Numbered from the stretch's first letter, positions 24,764-34,888 are shown. The stretch is DNA of 64,000 nucleotides from an uncultured Bacillota bacterium (GCA_902491575.1 CABUID010000008.1:1-64000); one strand, 5' to 3'. The notes: generated by a model from the sequence alone, not told the origin. Numbers and translations: made by a program.

Positions 24764-26792
24764 ATACCAACAATTTTTTTTCATCAATGAGTTTTTGATG
24801 AAATTCATTTTCTTCCATAACGGGAATTTTTAAATCTATAGCTTTTTGATATTTTGAACCAGGATTTTCTCCAACTATCACTAAACTCGTTTTTTTAGAA
24901 ACTGAATTGGTCATTTTGGCTCCACATTCATTTTCTAATATTTTAGAAGCTTCTGTTCGACCAATAAAAGATAAAGTTCCCGTTAAAACAATTGTCTTAC
25001 CATTAAAATAAGAATCGTAATCTTGATTTTTAACATTTAAATTAGTCATATTCAATCCATAGGATTTTAATTTTTCCACAAGTTCAATATTTTTTTCTTC
25101 TTTAAAAAAATTATAAATACAAGTTGCAATCGTGTCTCCAATATTATCAATATCCGATAATTGCTCTATGGAAGCATTCATTATATTCTCTAAAGTATTA
25201 AATTCATTCGAAAGAATTTTAGCGGTTTTTTCTCCAACTTGTAAGATGCCTAAAGCAAAAAGAAATCTTTCAAGTGAATTTTTTTTAGATTTTTCAATGG
25301 CTTGTAAAAGGTTATTCACTGATTTTTCACCCCACCCAGGAAGATGAGTTAATTCATATTCATACTCCTTTAATTGATAAATATCTGCGATATTTTGAAT
25401 AAATCCCATTTCCAGTAATAATTTAGCATTTGCTTCTCCCATTCCATCAATGTTCATTGCTTTTCGTTCACAAAAATGAATAACACTTTCTAAAACACGA
25501 GCAGGACAATTAATATTTAAACAAAAATAAGCCGCTTCATCTTCATTACGATATATTTTTTCACCACATTCCGGACAAGTTTCAATCATTTTAAAGGGTT
25601 TTGCATCTTTTGGTCGACGATTGAAAAGAACTTCTCCAACTTCAGGTATAACATCTCCTGCTTTATGTATATAAACCGTATCTCCTATTCGCAAGTCTTT
25701 CGCTAAAATATAATCTTCATTATGTAAAGTACTTTTCGTAATCGTTGAACCAGACACTTTTGTCGGTTCTAAAATCGCATTCGGTGTAATTCTTCCTGTA
25801 CGACCAACAGTAAAAACAATATCAAGAAGTTTTGTTGGGACTTCTTCTGGAGGAAATTTATAAGCCGTAGCCCATTTTGGTGCTTTGGCTGTATAACCAA
25901 TAGTAGAATACAAATCCAATTCATTCACTTTTAAAACGACACCATCAATATCATAAGCGAGCTGATATCGAATATTGCTTAAATTCTTAATATAATCAAA
26001 AATATCTGCAAGATCATGAGCTACTTTTACTTGTTCATTAATTGTAAAACCTAACTTTTTCATAAACATTAAAGCTTCATATTGTGTCTTAATGCCATAT
26101 TTTTCAGGTTCAATTAAAGTATAAATAAAAGTTTCCAAATTTCTTTTTTTTGTGATTGTATAATCAAGTTGCCTTAAAGAACCCGCAGCAGCATTACGAC
26201 AATTTGCAAAAGGTTCTTTGCCTTCTTGTAATTGTTCTTGGTTTAAAAGTTCTAATGTTTTCTTTGCCATATAAACTTCACCACGAACTTCAAGATGTTC
26301 AAAAAAAGGAATATGCTGAGGAATAGAAACGATATTATAAGCATTTAAAGTAATATCTTCACCTGTTATTCCATCACCACGCGTAGCTGCTTTTATTAAT
26401 GTCCCATTTTCATAAATTAAAGAAATAGATAAACCATCGATTTTACATTCACAAACATAATCAATTGGATGAATATCAATGGCATCATCAATACGCTTGG
26501 TAAAGGCATGGATTTCTTCTTCATTATAAACATTGGATAAAGAAAGCATAGGGGAATTATGTTTCAATTTTTTAAAAGAAGGATCAAATGTTCCACCTAC
26601 TTTTTGAGTGGGCGAATCAGGAGTTATAAATTGTGGATACTCTTTTTCAAGTTCAATTAATTGGTTGAGCAATTTATCGTATTCAGCATCCGAAACAGAA
26701 GGTTGATTTAAAACATAATATTCATATTCATATTTTTTTAGTAAAGATCTTAATTCTAATATTTTATCAATCGGATTCCATTCATCTATCAT
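24762..26792 (-). CDS. ligA: NAD-dependent DNA ligase LigA
   Basis: 676 residues, the normal length. Domain Ia (YEYYVLNQPSVSDAEYDKL), adenylation Lys117 in ECKIDGLS, OB fold, the Cys4 zinc finger (CPECGEKIY...CLNINCPARV), helix-hairpin-helix repeats (GMGEANAKLL, HLPGWGEKSV) and a C-terminal BRCT domain (FNGKTIVLTGTLSF). It seals nicks in DNA replication and repair using NAD. It lies 14 bases downstream of pcrA in the same operon, the usual Bacillota pairing. Confidence 0.97.
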   Translation of the reverse strand: MIDEWNPIDKILELRSLLKKYEYEYYVLNQPSVSDAEYDKLLNQLIELEKEYPQFITPDSPTQKVGGTFDPSFKKLKHNSPMLSLSNVYNEEEIHAFTKRIDDAIDIHPIDYVCECKIDGLSISLIYENGTLIKAATRGDGITGEDITLNAYNIVSIPQHIPFFEHLEVRGEVYMAKKTLELLNQEQLQEGKEPFANCRNAAAGSLRQLDYTITKKRNLETFIYTLIEPEKYGIKTQYEALMFMKKLGFTINEQVKVAHDLADIFDYIKNLSNIRYQLAYDIDGVVLKVNELDLYSTIGYTAKAPKWATAYKFPPEEVPTKLLDIVFTVGRTGRITPNAILEPTKVSGSTITKSTLHNEDYILAKDLRIGDTVYIHKAGDVIPEVGEVLFNRRPKDAKPFKMIETCPECGEKIYRNEDEAAYFCLNINCPARVLESVIHFCERKAMNIDGMGEANAKLLLEMGFIQNIADIYQLKEYEYELTHLPGWGEKSVNNLLQAIEKSKKNSLERFLFALGILQVGEKTAKILSNEFNTLENIMNASIEQLSDIDNIGDTIATCIYNFFKEEKNIELVEKLKSYGLNMTNLNVKNQDYDSYFNGKTIVLTGTLSFIGRTEASKILENECGAKMTNSVSKKTSLVIVGENPGSKYQKAIDLKIPVMEENEFHQKLIDEKKLLV

Positions 26793-26806
26793 ATTTTCAT
26801 CTCCTT

Positions 26807-28930
26807 TTATTTGATAAGATGGACAAATTTATGCGCTGCATTTAAAGTCTTCTTATTGAAACGAGCATCTTTAAATATGACGTCAATAATGCCATCATGT
26901 TCATTTAAAACAATACCTTCACCAAAGATATCATGTTGAATAATTGAGCCTGCTCTTATACCGGTCGGAAGAGAATTTTTTAAGTTATCGTTTCGAATGA
27001 CAATATTTTCTTTTTGCGCAGTCAATTTGATTTCTTTTAAAAATCGGGAAGGCAATCTTGTCCCCATATAAGAATATCCGCCACTTGTCGATAAAAATAA
27101 ACGTTTACAAGCGCGTGTTATTGCCACATAAAACAATCTTCTTTCTTCTTCTATTCCGTCTTGACTTTCTTGAATTGTACGCGAACTAGGGAAAATTTGA
27201 TCAACAAGTCCAAAGATAAAAACATTATCAAATTCAAGTCCTTTAGCTGTATGAATCGTCATTAATTTTACATAGTCTTGACTTTCTTTTTCGTCTATTT
27301 CATCTTGGGAAGACATTAAAGTAGCGTTTTGAATAAATTCTGAAAGAGAGGCATCTTCTTGCTTAAGGTAATTTTTCATTTGTTCCGTAAATTGATGAAT
27401 GTTTTCAATTTTATCTTCCATTTCATAAGCTATTAACATATCAAAATAACCATATTTATGAAGATGATCATCTAAGATTTTGGCAGCATTCAATGGCTCT
27501 AAAACAAGTAAATCATGTAATTCTTGCATTTGTTTTACAAAATTTGTTAAAGAAGTTCCTTGTTTAGTTTTATATAAAAAAGTCAAATCATTCATTGAAT
27601 CTTTTAAATGAGAATAAATCGTTTTATTTTCGGTAGTTGCATTTACTTTAATTTTCTCTATTGTTGTTTTGCCTATTCCTTTTCCTGTATTTTCAATTAA
27701 ACGCATACATGAAAAATCATCGGACAAATTAGTAGCAAATTTTAAAAAAGCAATACAATCTTTGATTTCTGTTCTTCTATAAAATCTTATACCCCCATAG
27801 ATTCTATATTTTATTCCTCGGTTCATTAAAACTTGTTCAAGTGGTGCAGAAAGCGCATTTGTTCGATATAAAATAGCACAATCTTTGTAAAACACTTTTT
27901 TTCCATCGTATAAATCATTAATGTTATCTACGACATACTCTGCTTCTTTTATTTCGTTTTCACCATAAAATGTAGCAATTTCAAAACCTGGATCAGCGTT
28001 CGTAAAAAGATTCTTTTTTATTCGTTTATGATTGTGTTCAATTAACTGATTTGCAACACTTAATATATTTCCAGAAGAACGATAATTTTGCTCTAAAGAT
28101 ATTGTTTTCGTTTCAGGATAATATTTATCAAAAGACAAAATAATATTAATGTCCGCCCCACGCCAAGTATATATGGTTTGATCAGGATCTCCAACTACTG
28201 TCACTTCATTTTCTTTTCCAATTAATAAAGTTAAAAGTCTAAATTGATTTGGATCTACATCTTGAAATTCATCTACTAGAATATGACGTAACCGGTTATT
28301 CCATTTTTCTAATATAACCGGATAATTTTCAAAAATTTGAATTGTCTTTAAAATTAAATCATCAAAATCAAAAGAATAATTTTTTTGCAAAGTCTCTTCA
28401 TAAGCTTGATAAATTAAAGCTCTTTGATGTGTAGCATAATTATTAATGGATTGTTTTACATCATTTTCAGGGGAAATCCATTGATTCTTACGCATCGCTA
28501 TATAATCAATACAACCGTTAATTTTTAATTGTTTATCGTCAAAATTCTTTTCTTTGATGATATCTTTAATGATTTTCTTTTGATCATCTTCATCCAAAAC
28601 AGAAAAATTCGATGGATAACCAATTACTTTACAATCTTCACGTAATACACGAGCACAAAAAGCATGAAAGGTAGCAATGGTCATTCTTAAATGCCCCATT
28701 TTTAAAGTTTCTTCGATACGATGGCGAATTTCTTCGGCTGCTTTATTCGTAAATGTAATCGCTAAAATGGAAGAAGGATAATAGCCAAGCGTATCAATCA
28801 AATAAGCAATTCTATATGTTAAAACACGGGTTTTCCCCGAACCTGCTCCTGCAATGACTCTTAAATACGGATTCGTTGAAGTCACAGCTTCATATTGCTT
28901 TTCATTTAACAATTCCTTTAAATCTTCCAT
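26807..28930 (-). CDS. pcrA: ATP-dependent DNA helicase PcrA (UvrD/Rep family)
   Basis: 707 residues with the SF1A motifs: AGAGSGKT (27-34), TFTNKAAEEI, FHAFCARVLR, LVDEFQDVDPNQ, VVGDPDQTIYTWRGA, QNYRS, MTIHTAKGLEF and FYVAITRA. The C-terminus has the tudor-like module (GSIIQHDIFGEGIVLNEHDG) used for RNA polymerase contact. It unwinds DNA in repair and rolling-circle replication and clears proteins from DNA. First gene of the pcrA-ligA operon. Confidence 0.96.
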   Translation of the reverse strand: MEDLKELLNEKQYEAVTSTNPYLRVIAGAGSGKTRVLTYRIAYLIDTLGYYPSSILAITFTNKAAEEIRHRIEETLKMGHLRMTIATFHAFCARVLREDCKVIGYPSNFSVLDEDDQKKIIKDIIKEKNFDDKQLKINGCIDYIAMRKNQWISPENDVKQSINNYATHQRALIYQAYEETLQKNYSFDFDDLILKTIQIFENYPVILEKWNNRLRHILVDEFQDVDPNQFRLLTLLIGKENEVTVVGDPDQTIYTWRGADINIILSFDKYYPETKTISLEQNYRSSGNILSVANQLIEHNHKRIKKNLFTNADPGFEIATFYGENEIKEAEYVVDNINDLYDGKKVFYKDCAILYRTNALSAPLEQVLMNRGIKYRIYGGIRFYRRTEIKDCIAFLKFATNLSDDFSCMRLIENTGKGIGKTTIEKIKVNATTENKTIYSHLKDSMNDLTFLYKTKQGTSLTNFVKQMQELHDLLVLEPLNAAKILDDHLHKYGYFDMLIAYEMEDKIENIHQFTEQMKNYLKQEDASLSEFIQNATLMSSQDEIDEKESQDYVKLMTIHTAKGLEFDNVFIFGLVDQIFPSSRTIQESQDGIEEERRLFYVAITRACKRLFLSTSGGYSYMGTRLPSRFLKEIKLTAQKENIVIRNDNLKNSLPTGIRAGSIIQHDIFGEGIVLNEHDGIIDVIFKDARFNKKTLNAAHKFVHLIK

Positions 28931-29064
28931 ATACTTATCCCCTTTAAAAAATGTATTTTCATTATACCATAAAATCCATGGATTAACGAATGAAAATATT
29001 CAGATTAGAAAAAATTTACTATTTTTAAAAAAAATAAGTAAAAGTTTTATAATTATAACATTTA

Positions 29065-29073
29065 TGCTATAAT
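29065..29073 (+). promoter_or_regulatory. Extended -10 promoter of the plsX-rnc-ftsY-ffh operon
   Basis: TGCTATAAT (TATAAT at 29068) lies about 20 bases before the start region. The -35 is weak (TTTTAT), which fits an extended -10 promoter. Confidence 0.6.
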
Positions 29074-29091
29074 AATTTTTGGGTGATATTG

Positions 29092-30075
29092 ATGATAAAA
29101 CTTGCAATTGATGCCATGGGTGGCGATAATGGATCAAAAATTGTTGTTGAAGCTGTACTTGATTACTTAAATGAACATCAGGATGTGGAATTTTATGTTG
29201 TAGGGAAAAAAGAAGAACTTTCCTTACTCGAAGGAAAAGTAACCATCGTGGATGCGCGTGAAGTAATGGGTATGGAAGATGGTGCTTTAACGATTTTAAG
29301 GAAGAAAGAAACCAGTATGAATAAAGCTGTCGAACTCGTTGCAAATAAAACTTGCGATGGCGTTGTAACTTGTGGCTCTACAGGTGCTTTTTTAACCTTA
29401 TCAACTTTAAAAGTAAAATTGATTCCAGGTGTTAAAAGAGCAGCTTTAGGGACATTTATGCCTACGATAGTAGACGGAAAGTATACATTAGTTTTAGATG
29501 TTGGTGCATCGAATGAAAATAATGCTGAACAAATTGCTCAGTTTGCTGAAATTGGTGAATGTGTCTATCGTAATGTTTATAAGAAAGAAAAGGTCAATGT
29601 TTACTTATTAAGTAATGGTGCTGAGGAACATAAAGGGTGTCCTGAAGGAAAAGAAGCTTATCAATTATTAAAAGCACAAAACTATTCATGGTTCAAAGGA
29701 AATATAGAAGCAAAAGAATGTCTAAATGGCACAGTAGATGTTTTAGCCACAGGTGGCTATGCTGGAAATGTATTGTTAAAATCAGTTGAAGGGACTGCTG
29801 CTTTAATGACGAATATTTTGAAAGAATCATTTTATATGAATCTTAGAACAAAAATAGGAGCAAAATTGGCTTATCCCGCTTTAAAAAATTTAAAAAGAAG
29901 GATTGATCCATCAAAAGGTGGTGGAGCTTGTTTAATGGGAGTCAATCACGTATGTGTAAAAGCGCATGGAAATGCAAATACACGCGCTTTTCAAACCGCC
30001 ATTGAATATGCTGTATCGATGATAAATTCACCAATGATTGAATCATTAAAAGAAAAATATGGAACCCAAAATTAG
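29092..30075 (+). CDS. plsX: Phosphate acyltransferase PlsX
   Basis: 327 residues from ATG 29092 with a GGTGAT site; TTG and GTG starts one and three codons upstream are possible. Typical PlsX motifs: KLAIDAMGGDNG at the start, DGVVTCGSTGAFLTLSTLKV, VLDVGASNEN, LLSNGAEEHKG and SKGGGACLMGV. It makes acyl-phosphate from acyl-ACP for phospholipid synthesis at the membrane. The end overlaps rnc by 17 bases. Confidence 0.95.
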   Translation: MIKLAIDAMGGDNGSKIVVEAVLDYLNEHQDVEFYVVGKKEELSLLEGKVTIVDAREVMGMEDGALTILRKKETSMNKAVELVANKTCDGVVTCGSTGAFLTLSTLKVKLIPGVKRAALGTFMPTIVDGKYTLVLDVGASNENNAEQIAQFAEIGECVYRNVYKKEKVNVYLLSNGAEEHKGCPEGKEAYQLLKAQNYSWFKGNIEAKECLNGTVDVLATGGYAGNVLLKSVEGTAALMTNILKESFYMNLRTKIGAKLAYPALKNLKRRIDPSKGGGACLMGVNHVCVKAHGNANTRAFQTAIEYAVSMINSPMIESLKEKYGTQN

Positions 30076-30751
30076 TTATTTAGAATTGCTAAAACCTTTT
30101 CATATAAAACCTAAAAATGAATACTATTATATTGAAGCCTTAACGCATTCTTCTTATGCACATGAATCGCATGAAGGCGTAATAAAAGATTATGAAAAAC
30201 TTGAATTTATGGGCGATGCAGTATTTCAACTTGTTTCTGCAGAATTAATTTTTCATGCTTATCCTGAAAAATCAGAAGGAGAATTAACAAAACTTCGAAG
30301 TAAACTTGTTCGTACTGAATCTTTTGCAAAATTAGGTCGAGAACTGCAAATTCATGAAATGATGTATTTAGGTCATGGAGAAGAAAAAGATAGAGGAAAA
30401 AAAGACAAAATTATTGAAGATATAGTAGAAGCGTTTATTGGGGCTATTTTTATAGATAGAGGCTATAAACTCGCTCGCATTGTTGCACGTCGTTGGCTTT
30501 TAAAGATTTTAAAAGAACTAAAAGACGAAGATGTAGAAGATTATAAATCAAAACTTCAAGAATTGATTCAATCAGACTCTAGAGAACCTTTAAAATATGA
30601 ATTGTTGCATACAAAAGGAAAAGATAATAATAAAATATTTTATTATAGAGTATCTCATGATGGAGTTATCTTAGGCGAAGGTAAAGGCAAATCAAAAAAA
30701 TCAGCAGAACAAGAAGCTGCTAAAGTTGCTTTAAGCAAACTAGCAAAATAG
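30059..30751 (+). CDS. rnc: Ribonuclease III
   Basis: 230 residues. The signature YEKLEFMGDAVFQLVSAELI and the second acidic cluster DIVEAFIGAIFIDRGY carry the catalytic Glu and Asp residues. The C-terminal double-stranded RNA-binding domain spans about 158-228 (YKSKLQELIQ, then GKGKSKKSAEQEAAKVAL). It processes rRNA and cuts double-stranded RNA. It starts inside the end of plsX. The usual acpP between plsX and rnc, and smc after rnc, are absent here. Confidence 0.96.
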   Translation: MEPKISYLELLKPFHIKPKNEYYYIEALTHSSYAHESHEGVIKDYEKLEFMGDAVFQLVSAELIFHAYPEKSEGELTKLRSKLVRTESFAKLGRELQIHEMMYLGHGEEKDRGKKDKIIEDIVEAFIGAIFIDRGYKLARIVARRWLLKILKELKDEDVEDYKSKLQELIQSDSREPLKYELLHTKGKDNNKIFYYRVSHDGVILGEGKGKSKKSAEQEAAKVALSKLAK

Positions 30752-30760
30752 GAGATAGAT

Positions 30761-31759
30761 ATGGGATTTTTTACGAAATTAAAAGAAAAACTTTTTCATA
30801 AAAACACAACGGAAAAAAGTAAAGAAATTCAAAACAAGTATGTTTCTGGGTTAGATAAATCTAGAAAAAACTTTGTAGATAAATTAGCTGGATTAAAATC
30901 ACGCTATCATAAAATTGATGATGAATATTTTGAAGAGTTAGAACAAATTTTAATTTTATCCGATGTAGGTGTACAAACTGCTATCAACATTGTGGAAGCT
31001 ACTAAACAAGAAGTAAAAAGACAAGGGATTACAGATGCCGGACAAATCAATGAAATTTTAGTCGATAAAATGTTCATTGCTTATGCGAATAACAATGTTG
31101 TGGATACTGATATTCAATTTGATGAATCCGGTTTAACGGTAGTCATGGTTGTTGGCGTAAATGGCGTAGGTAAAACAACTTCTATCGCTAAATTATGTCA
31201 TCGTTATAAAAAAGAAGGACACAAAGTACTATTAGCTGCTGCTGACACCTTTCGTGCTGGTGCTGTCACCCAATTACAAATATGGGCCGAGCGCGTTGGT
31301 GTAGACATTGTAGTTGGAAAAGAAAACGCTGACCCTTCTTCTGTAGTTTATGATGCAGTTAATAAAGCTAAAAACGAAAATTATGATTTATTAATTTGTG
31401 ATACAGCTGGTAGAGTCCAGACAAAACAAAATTTAATGGATGAATTATCTAAAATGAATCGAATTATCTCAAAAGTTTCTAATCATGAAGCAAATGATGT
31501 TTTATTAATTATCGACGCAACGACTGGACAAAATGGAGTTTTACAAGCAAAAGCATTTTTCGATGCAGTTCATGTCAGTGGAATTGTTTTAACAAAAATG
31601 GATTCTACAAGTAAAGGTGGAATTATTTTAGCCATAAAGGATGAATTAAATATTCCTGTTAAATTTGTTTGTTTTGGTGAACAATTAGAAGATATTGAAG
31701 AATTTGATTTAGATAATTATCTTTATGGCTTAACAAAAGGAATGGAGGAAAAAGAATGA
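30761..31759 (+). CDS. ftsY: Signal recognition particle receptor FtsY
   Basis: 332 residues: a short basic N-terminal region without the long acidic A domain, a helical N domain, and the SRP GTPase with GVNGVGKT (132-139), AAADTFRAGAVTQL, DTAGRVQTKQNLMDEL and TKMDSTSKGG. It docks the ribosome-SRP complex at the membrane. It is followed, with a 4-base ATGA overlap, by a small membrane protein gene, then ylxM and ffh, so both SRP partners are in one operon. Confidence 0.96.
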   Translation: MGFFTKLKEKLFHKNTTEKSKEIQNKYVSGLDKSRKNFVDKLAGLKSRYHKIDDEYFEELEQILILSDVGVQTAINIVEATKQEVKRQGITDAGQINEILVDKMFIAYANNNVVDTDIQFDESGLTVVMVVGVNGVGKTTSIAKLCHRYKKEGHKVLLAAADTFRAGAVTQLQIWAERVGVDIVVGKENADPSSVVYDAVNKAKNENYDLLICDTAGRVQTKQNLMDELSKMNRIISKVSNHEANDVLLIIDATTGQNGVLQAKAFFDAVHVSGIVLTKMDSTSKGGIILAIKDELNIPVKFVCFGEQLEDIEEFDLDNYLYGLTKGMEEKE

Positions 31760-32022
31760 ATATCGGTTTATTGTTACTATTTTTATTAATTCAAATTATT
31801 GTAAATAATGTTTTAGGGTTGTTTATTGACACCTCTTCAATCTATGGTATTTTAGGTTTTTATTTACTTTCAAGTTTTATTATTTCTTTTGTAGGAGCAT
31901 TTTTATCGACACCTCCTGGATATAAAAAGGAATTCTACCGTCAACCTGGTTTCCATAAAACAATGCTTGTTTACTTTGCCATCTTTTTCTTGATGGATTT
32001 ATTATTGGTTTTTCTATTTTAA
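31756..32022 (+). CDS. Small three-TM membrane protein between ftsY and ylxM
   Basis: 88 residues, very hydrophobic, with three transmembrane segments (about 1-22, 28-50, 66-88) and a short charged loop TPPGYKKEFYRQPGFHK. The start overlaps the ftsY stop and the stop is shared with the ylxM start region, so it is tightly embedded in the SRP operon. I do not recognise the family. Its position suggests a role near membrane protein insertion, but nothing in the sequence proves it. Confidence 0.75.
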   Translation: MNIGLLLLFLLIQIIVNNVLGLFIDTSSIYGILGFYLLSSFIISFVGAFLSTPPGYKKEFYRQPGFHKTMLVYFAIFFLMDLLLVFLF

Positions 32023-32318
32023 TGAATATTGAAAAAACTCAAAGAATAAATGATTTATTAGATGTTTATAAAGAACTTTTAACCAATAAACAACAAGAAA
32101 TTATGGATATGTATTTTCTTTATGATTTATCTTTATCCGAAATTGCACAAGAGTTGAAAATAAGTAGAGCTGCTGTTTTTGATTTAATAAAAAGAACTAC
32201 GAAGATTTTAGAAAATTATGAAGAAAAAATTCACTGGATTGAAAAAAGAAATCAAATTCTTGAAATTATTCAAGATTTAGATGAAAATACAAAAAGAAAA
32301 ATTGAAGAAATCATATAA
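32022..32318 (+). CDS. ylxM: YlxM/p13-like SRP-associated helix-turn-helix protein
   Basis: 98 residues with a sigma-70 region 4-like helix-turn-helix (LTNKQQEIMDMYFLYDLSLS, EIAQELKISRAAVFDLIKRT), typical of YlxM. In Bacillota ylxM precedes ffh. YlxM binds the SRP and modulates its GTPase cycle with FtsY. The ATG follows immediately on the stop of the upstream membrane gene. Confidence 0.93.
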   Translation: MNIEKTQRINDLLDVYKELLTNKQQEIMDMYFLYDLSLSEIAQELKISRAAVFDLIKRTTKILENYEEKIHWIEKRNQILEIIQDLDENTKRKIEEII

Positions 32319-32332
32319 GGTGGGAAATCATT

Positions 32333-33643
32333 ATGGCTTTTGAAGGTTTACAAGAACGTTTACAAGGAATATTTAAAAAAATTAGTGGTCAAGGAAAATT
32401 GACAGAAGCAAATATGGATGAAATGCTTAAAGAAATTCGTATGGCTTTATTAGAAGCAGACGTCAATTTTAAAGTAGTAAAGCATTTTATTAGTGATGTT
32501 AAAGAAAAAGCATTAGGGCAAAAGGTTATTTCTTCTTTAACCGCTTCTCAAATGGTTGTGAAAATTGTTAAAGATGAATTAGTAGAATTATTTGGTGAAG
32601 AAACAAAATCATTAAATATGGCTTCACAGGGCATATCCACTATTTTAATGTGTGGATTAAATGGTTCTGGAAAAACAACTACCAGTGCAAAATTAGCGAA
32701 AATGTTAAAAAAGCAAGGGAAGAATCCTTTACTCGTAGCGGCAGATATCTATCGTCCTGCTGCACGAGATCAATTAATCACTTTAGCCAAATCTATTGAT
32801 GTTCCATGTTTTACACTTGAAAATGAATCTGCAGAGAATATTGTTATAAAAGCCTTAAACTATGCAAAAGAAAATACACATGGTATCGTAATTATCGATA
32901 CAGCTGGACGTCTACAAATTGACGAACAATTAATGCAAGAACTTGTCAATATAACCAATATAACGAATATTAATGAAAGAATGTTGGTTATTGATGCGAT
33001 GTCTGGTCAAGATTCTGTCAATGTAGCAAATGCTTTTAACGACAAAGTAAAAATTACAGGCATGATTATGACAAAACTCGATAGTGATGCACGTGGCGGA
33101 GCCGCATTATCGATTAAATATTTAACAGGGATTCCAATAAAATTCATTACTACAGGTGAAAAAGTTGACGATATTGAAGTTTTTCATCCTGATCGAATGG
33201 CGGATAGAATTATCGGCATGGGTGATATTTTAACGCTTGTTGAGAATGTTCAGGATAAAATAGACGAAAAAGAAGCAGAAAAACAAGCAAAAAAAATGAT
33301 GGCTGGCAAATTTGATTTAGAAGATATGTTAACGCAAATGGAGCAAGTCTCCAAAATGGGTTCTTTATCAAAATTAATGAAATTTATTCCAGGAATGCCA
33401 AAAATCAGTTCTGAAGATATGGAAAAAGGCGAAAAAGAGTTAAAAAGAGTCAAAGCGGTTATCCAGTCAATGACTATTGAAGAAAGAAAACATCCTGAAA
33501 TTTTAAAAGCTAGTCGTAAATTACGTATTGCAAAAGGATGTGCAATGGAAGTTTCTGATGTCAACTCTGTTTTAAAACGTTATGATCAAATGAAACAAGT
33601 CATGAAACAAATGAAGCCTTACATGGGAAAATATAATCGCTAA
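32333..33643 (+). CDS. ffh: Signal recognition particle protein Ffh
   Basis: 436 residues: N domain, GTPase with GLNGSGKT (108-115), AADIYRPAARDQL, DTAGRLQIDE and TKLDSDARGGAALS, and a Met-rich M domain (MTIEERKHPEILKASRKLRI, then MKQVMKQMKPYMG) that binds SRP RNA and signal peptides. Preceded by ylxM and followed by tRNA-Ile; the rpsP gene that often follows ffh is not present. Confidence 0.97.
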   Translation: MAFEGLQERLQGIFKKISGQGKLTEANMDEMLKEIRMALLEADVNFKVVKHFISDVKEKALGQKVISSLTASQMVVKIVKDELVELFGEETKSLNMASQGISTILMCGLNGSGKTTTSAKLAKMLKKQGKNPLLVAADIYRPAARDQLITLAKSIDVPCFTLENESAENIVIKALNYAKENTHGIVIIDTAGRLQIDEQLMQELVNITNITNINERMLVIDAMSGQDSVNVANAFNDKVKITGMIMTKLDSDARGGAALSIKYLTGIPIKFITTGEKVDDIEVFHPDRMADRIIGMGDILTLVENVQDKIDEKEAEKQAKKMMAGKFDLEDMLTQMEQVSKMGSLSKLMKFIPGMPKISSEDMEKGEKELKRVKAVIQSMTIEERKHPEILKASRKLRIAKGCAMEVSDVNSVLKRYDQMKQVMKQMKPYMGKYNR

Positions 33644-33702
33644 AAAACAAATTAGAAACATTTAAATATTTGTTATATTTTAAGAAAATTACATTTTGAT
33701 TG

Positions 33703-33731
33703 TTGACAATAGGCTAATTTTATTCTATAAT
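33703..33731 (+). promoter_or_regulatory. tRNA-Ile promoter
   Basis: Consensus TTGACA (33703) and TATAAT (33726) with 17 bases between them, 13 bases before the tRNA. Confidence 0.85.
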
Positions 33732-33744
33732 AAATAAGCCTTGT

Positions 33745-33819
<75 letters not shown>

Positions 33820-33821
<2 letters not shown>

Positions 33822-33946
33822 TTAAAAACATAAAGGCTTGATATGAAGAAAATTGAGTAGATTTTCAAGTATTAAGCCTTTTTTATTTATATTTTTAGTG
33901 ATTTTAATCCGTTTTAGAGCAAAATTTGGTGTTTTGAATTCAAACT
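33820..33946 (+). repeat. Direct repeat copy 1 abutting the tRNA-Ile 3' end (contains terminator)
   Basis: This starts at the CA of the tRNA CCA (CATTAAAAACATA) and matches 38190-38315 along its whole length with scattered substitutions. It includes a hairpin AAGGCTTGATA ... TATTAAGCCTT with T-run, which terminates the tRNA transcript. It may represent one end of an integrated element. Confidence 0.75.
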
Positions 33947-33972
33947 GAGAAGTAATTTGCTATAATATAAAG

Positions 33973-34513
33973 TACTCCCCAAGTCAAGTGGAAATTTAAC
34001 AAATTACCACCTCATGAATTTTTGATTCATTCTTACATTTATGTTCAGTAAACGCATATAAATTCCTTGCACACCTTTACTATAACCGCGATATTTATAT
34101 GCTTTCTCTTATTAATTTAAAACCTTCATAATCTTTTAGTTCTTTTAAATTCCGAATATCTCCATTATTTTCAGTTATAATAACATAATTTAGAAACTTT
34201 AACTATTTTACATAGAAGAGAAATGTTTATCATATTGTTTTCATCAGCAATAGTTTTATCTATTATTTCAAATAATTGAGTTGTAGATAATTTAATCATT
34301 TTGTATTTTGATAAGAGCTTTCGTTGGAGCTATAGAACCATTTAATATTTTGACTTCAAGTGAAAACTTCTTTCTTCCGGAATGAAATGTGCCATCTACT
34401 TTATATTCTTCAATAATACGACGATTAATTGCAGAAGGTTTATTTGGACCTAATATTTTAACCACATTCTTGTAATATTTTAGATGGAAATATACCTTGT
34501 TGTATTTTATCAC
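33973..34513 (-). pseudogene. IS3-family transposase remnant (orfA fragment plus orfB start)
   Basis: OrfA-like frame 34513-34292 (ending ALIKIQND) overlaps an orfB-like start ATGATTAAATTATC in the classic IS3 manner. OrfB then reads LFEIIDKTIADENNMINISL, LCKIVKVSKLCYYN, a stop, NLKELKDYEGFKLI and, after shifts, YKYRGYSKGVQGIYMRLL and MNQKF. The right end CACTTGACTTGGGGAGTAC is at 33975-33993. It is inactive through stops and frameshifts, and the catalytic core is missing. Confidence 0.7.
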
Positions 34514-34729
34514 ACATTATCTTTTTAAATTTTATGGTAAAATCTTATTCAGCGTTCAGTGACTGAATAGATATATTTATTCACTTTTAATATTTGAACT
34601 TTTTTTGAGTAAATTTTTTTGATTCATAAACTAAAACTCCTTTTACTAGCAGCAATAACAATAAAATGTACCCAGAGAAATGGGCAATTAAAAAAAGTCC
34701 TCTACTCACTGGTGATGTTTCTTGTGTAA

Positions 34730-34888
34730 AAATTGGAGTTCAAATGTTTGCATTTGACACAAGATGAAATATGGCTCATGCCTTTTGGATTGCTTTTAGA
34801 TTTATGGGAATGTCACAAACAATTTAAAGGAATTTCAAAGCCAAAGATAGAAGTTTTTATTGACGATGTAATACCTAATGGGATATAG
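34730..34888 (+). pseudogene. Phage tail-region protein fragment
   Basis: About 52 codons read LEFKCLHLTQDEIWLMPFGL, then LLDLWECHKQFKGISKPKIE, then VFIDDVIPNGI. The MPFGLL-DLWECH pattern is like the short proteins found between tail assembly chaperone and tape measure genes in Bacillota phages. There is no start codon or ribosome binding site. It fits with the tape measure fragment at 35946. The surrounding 34514-35000 has no intact gene. Confidence 0.5.
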
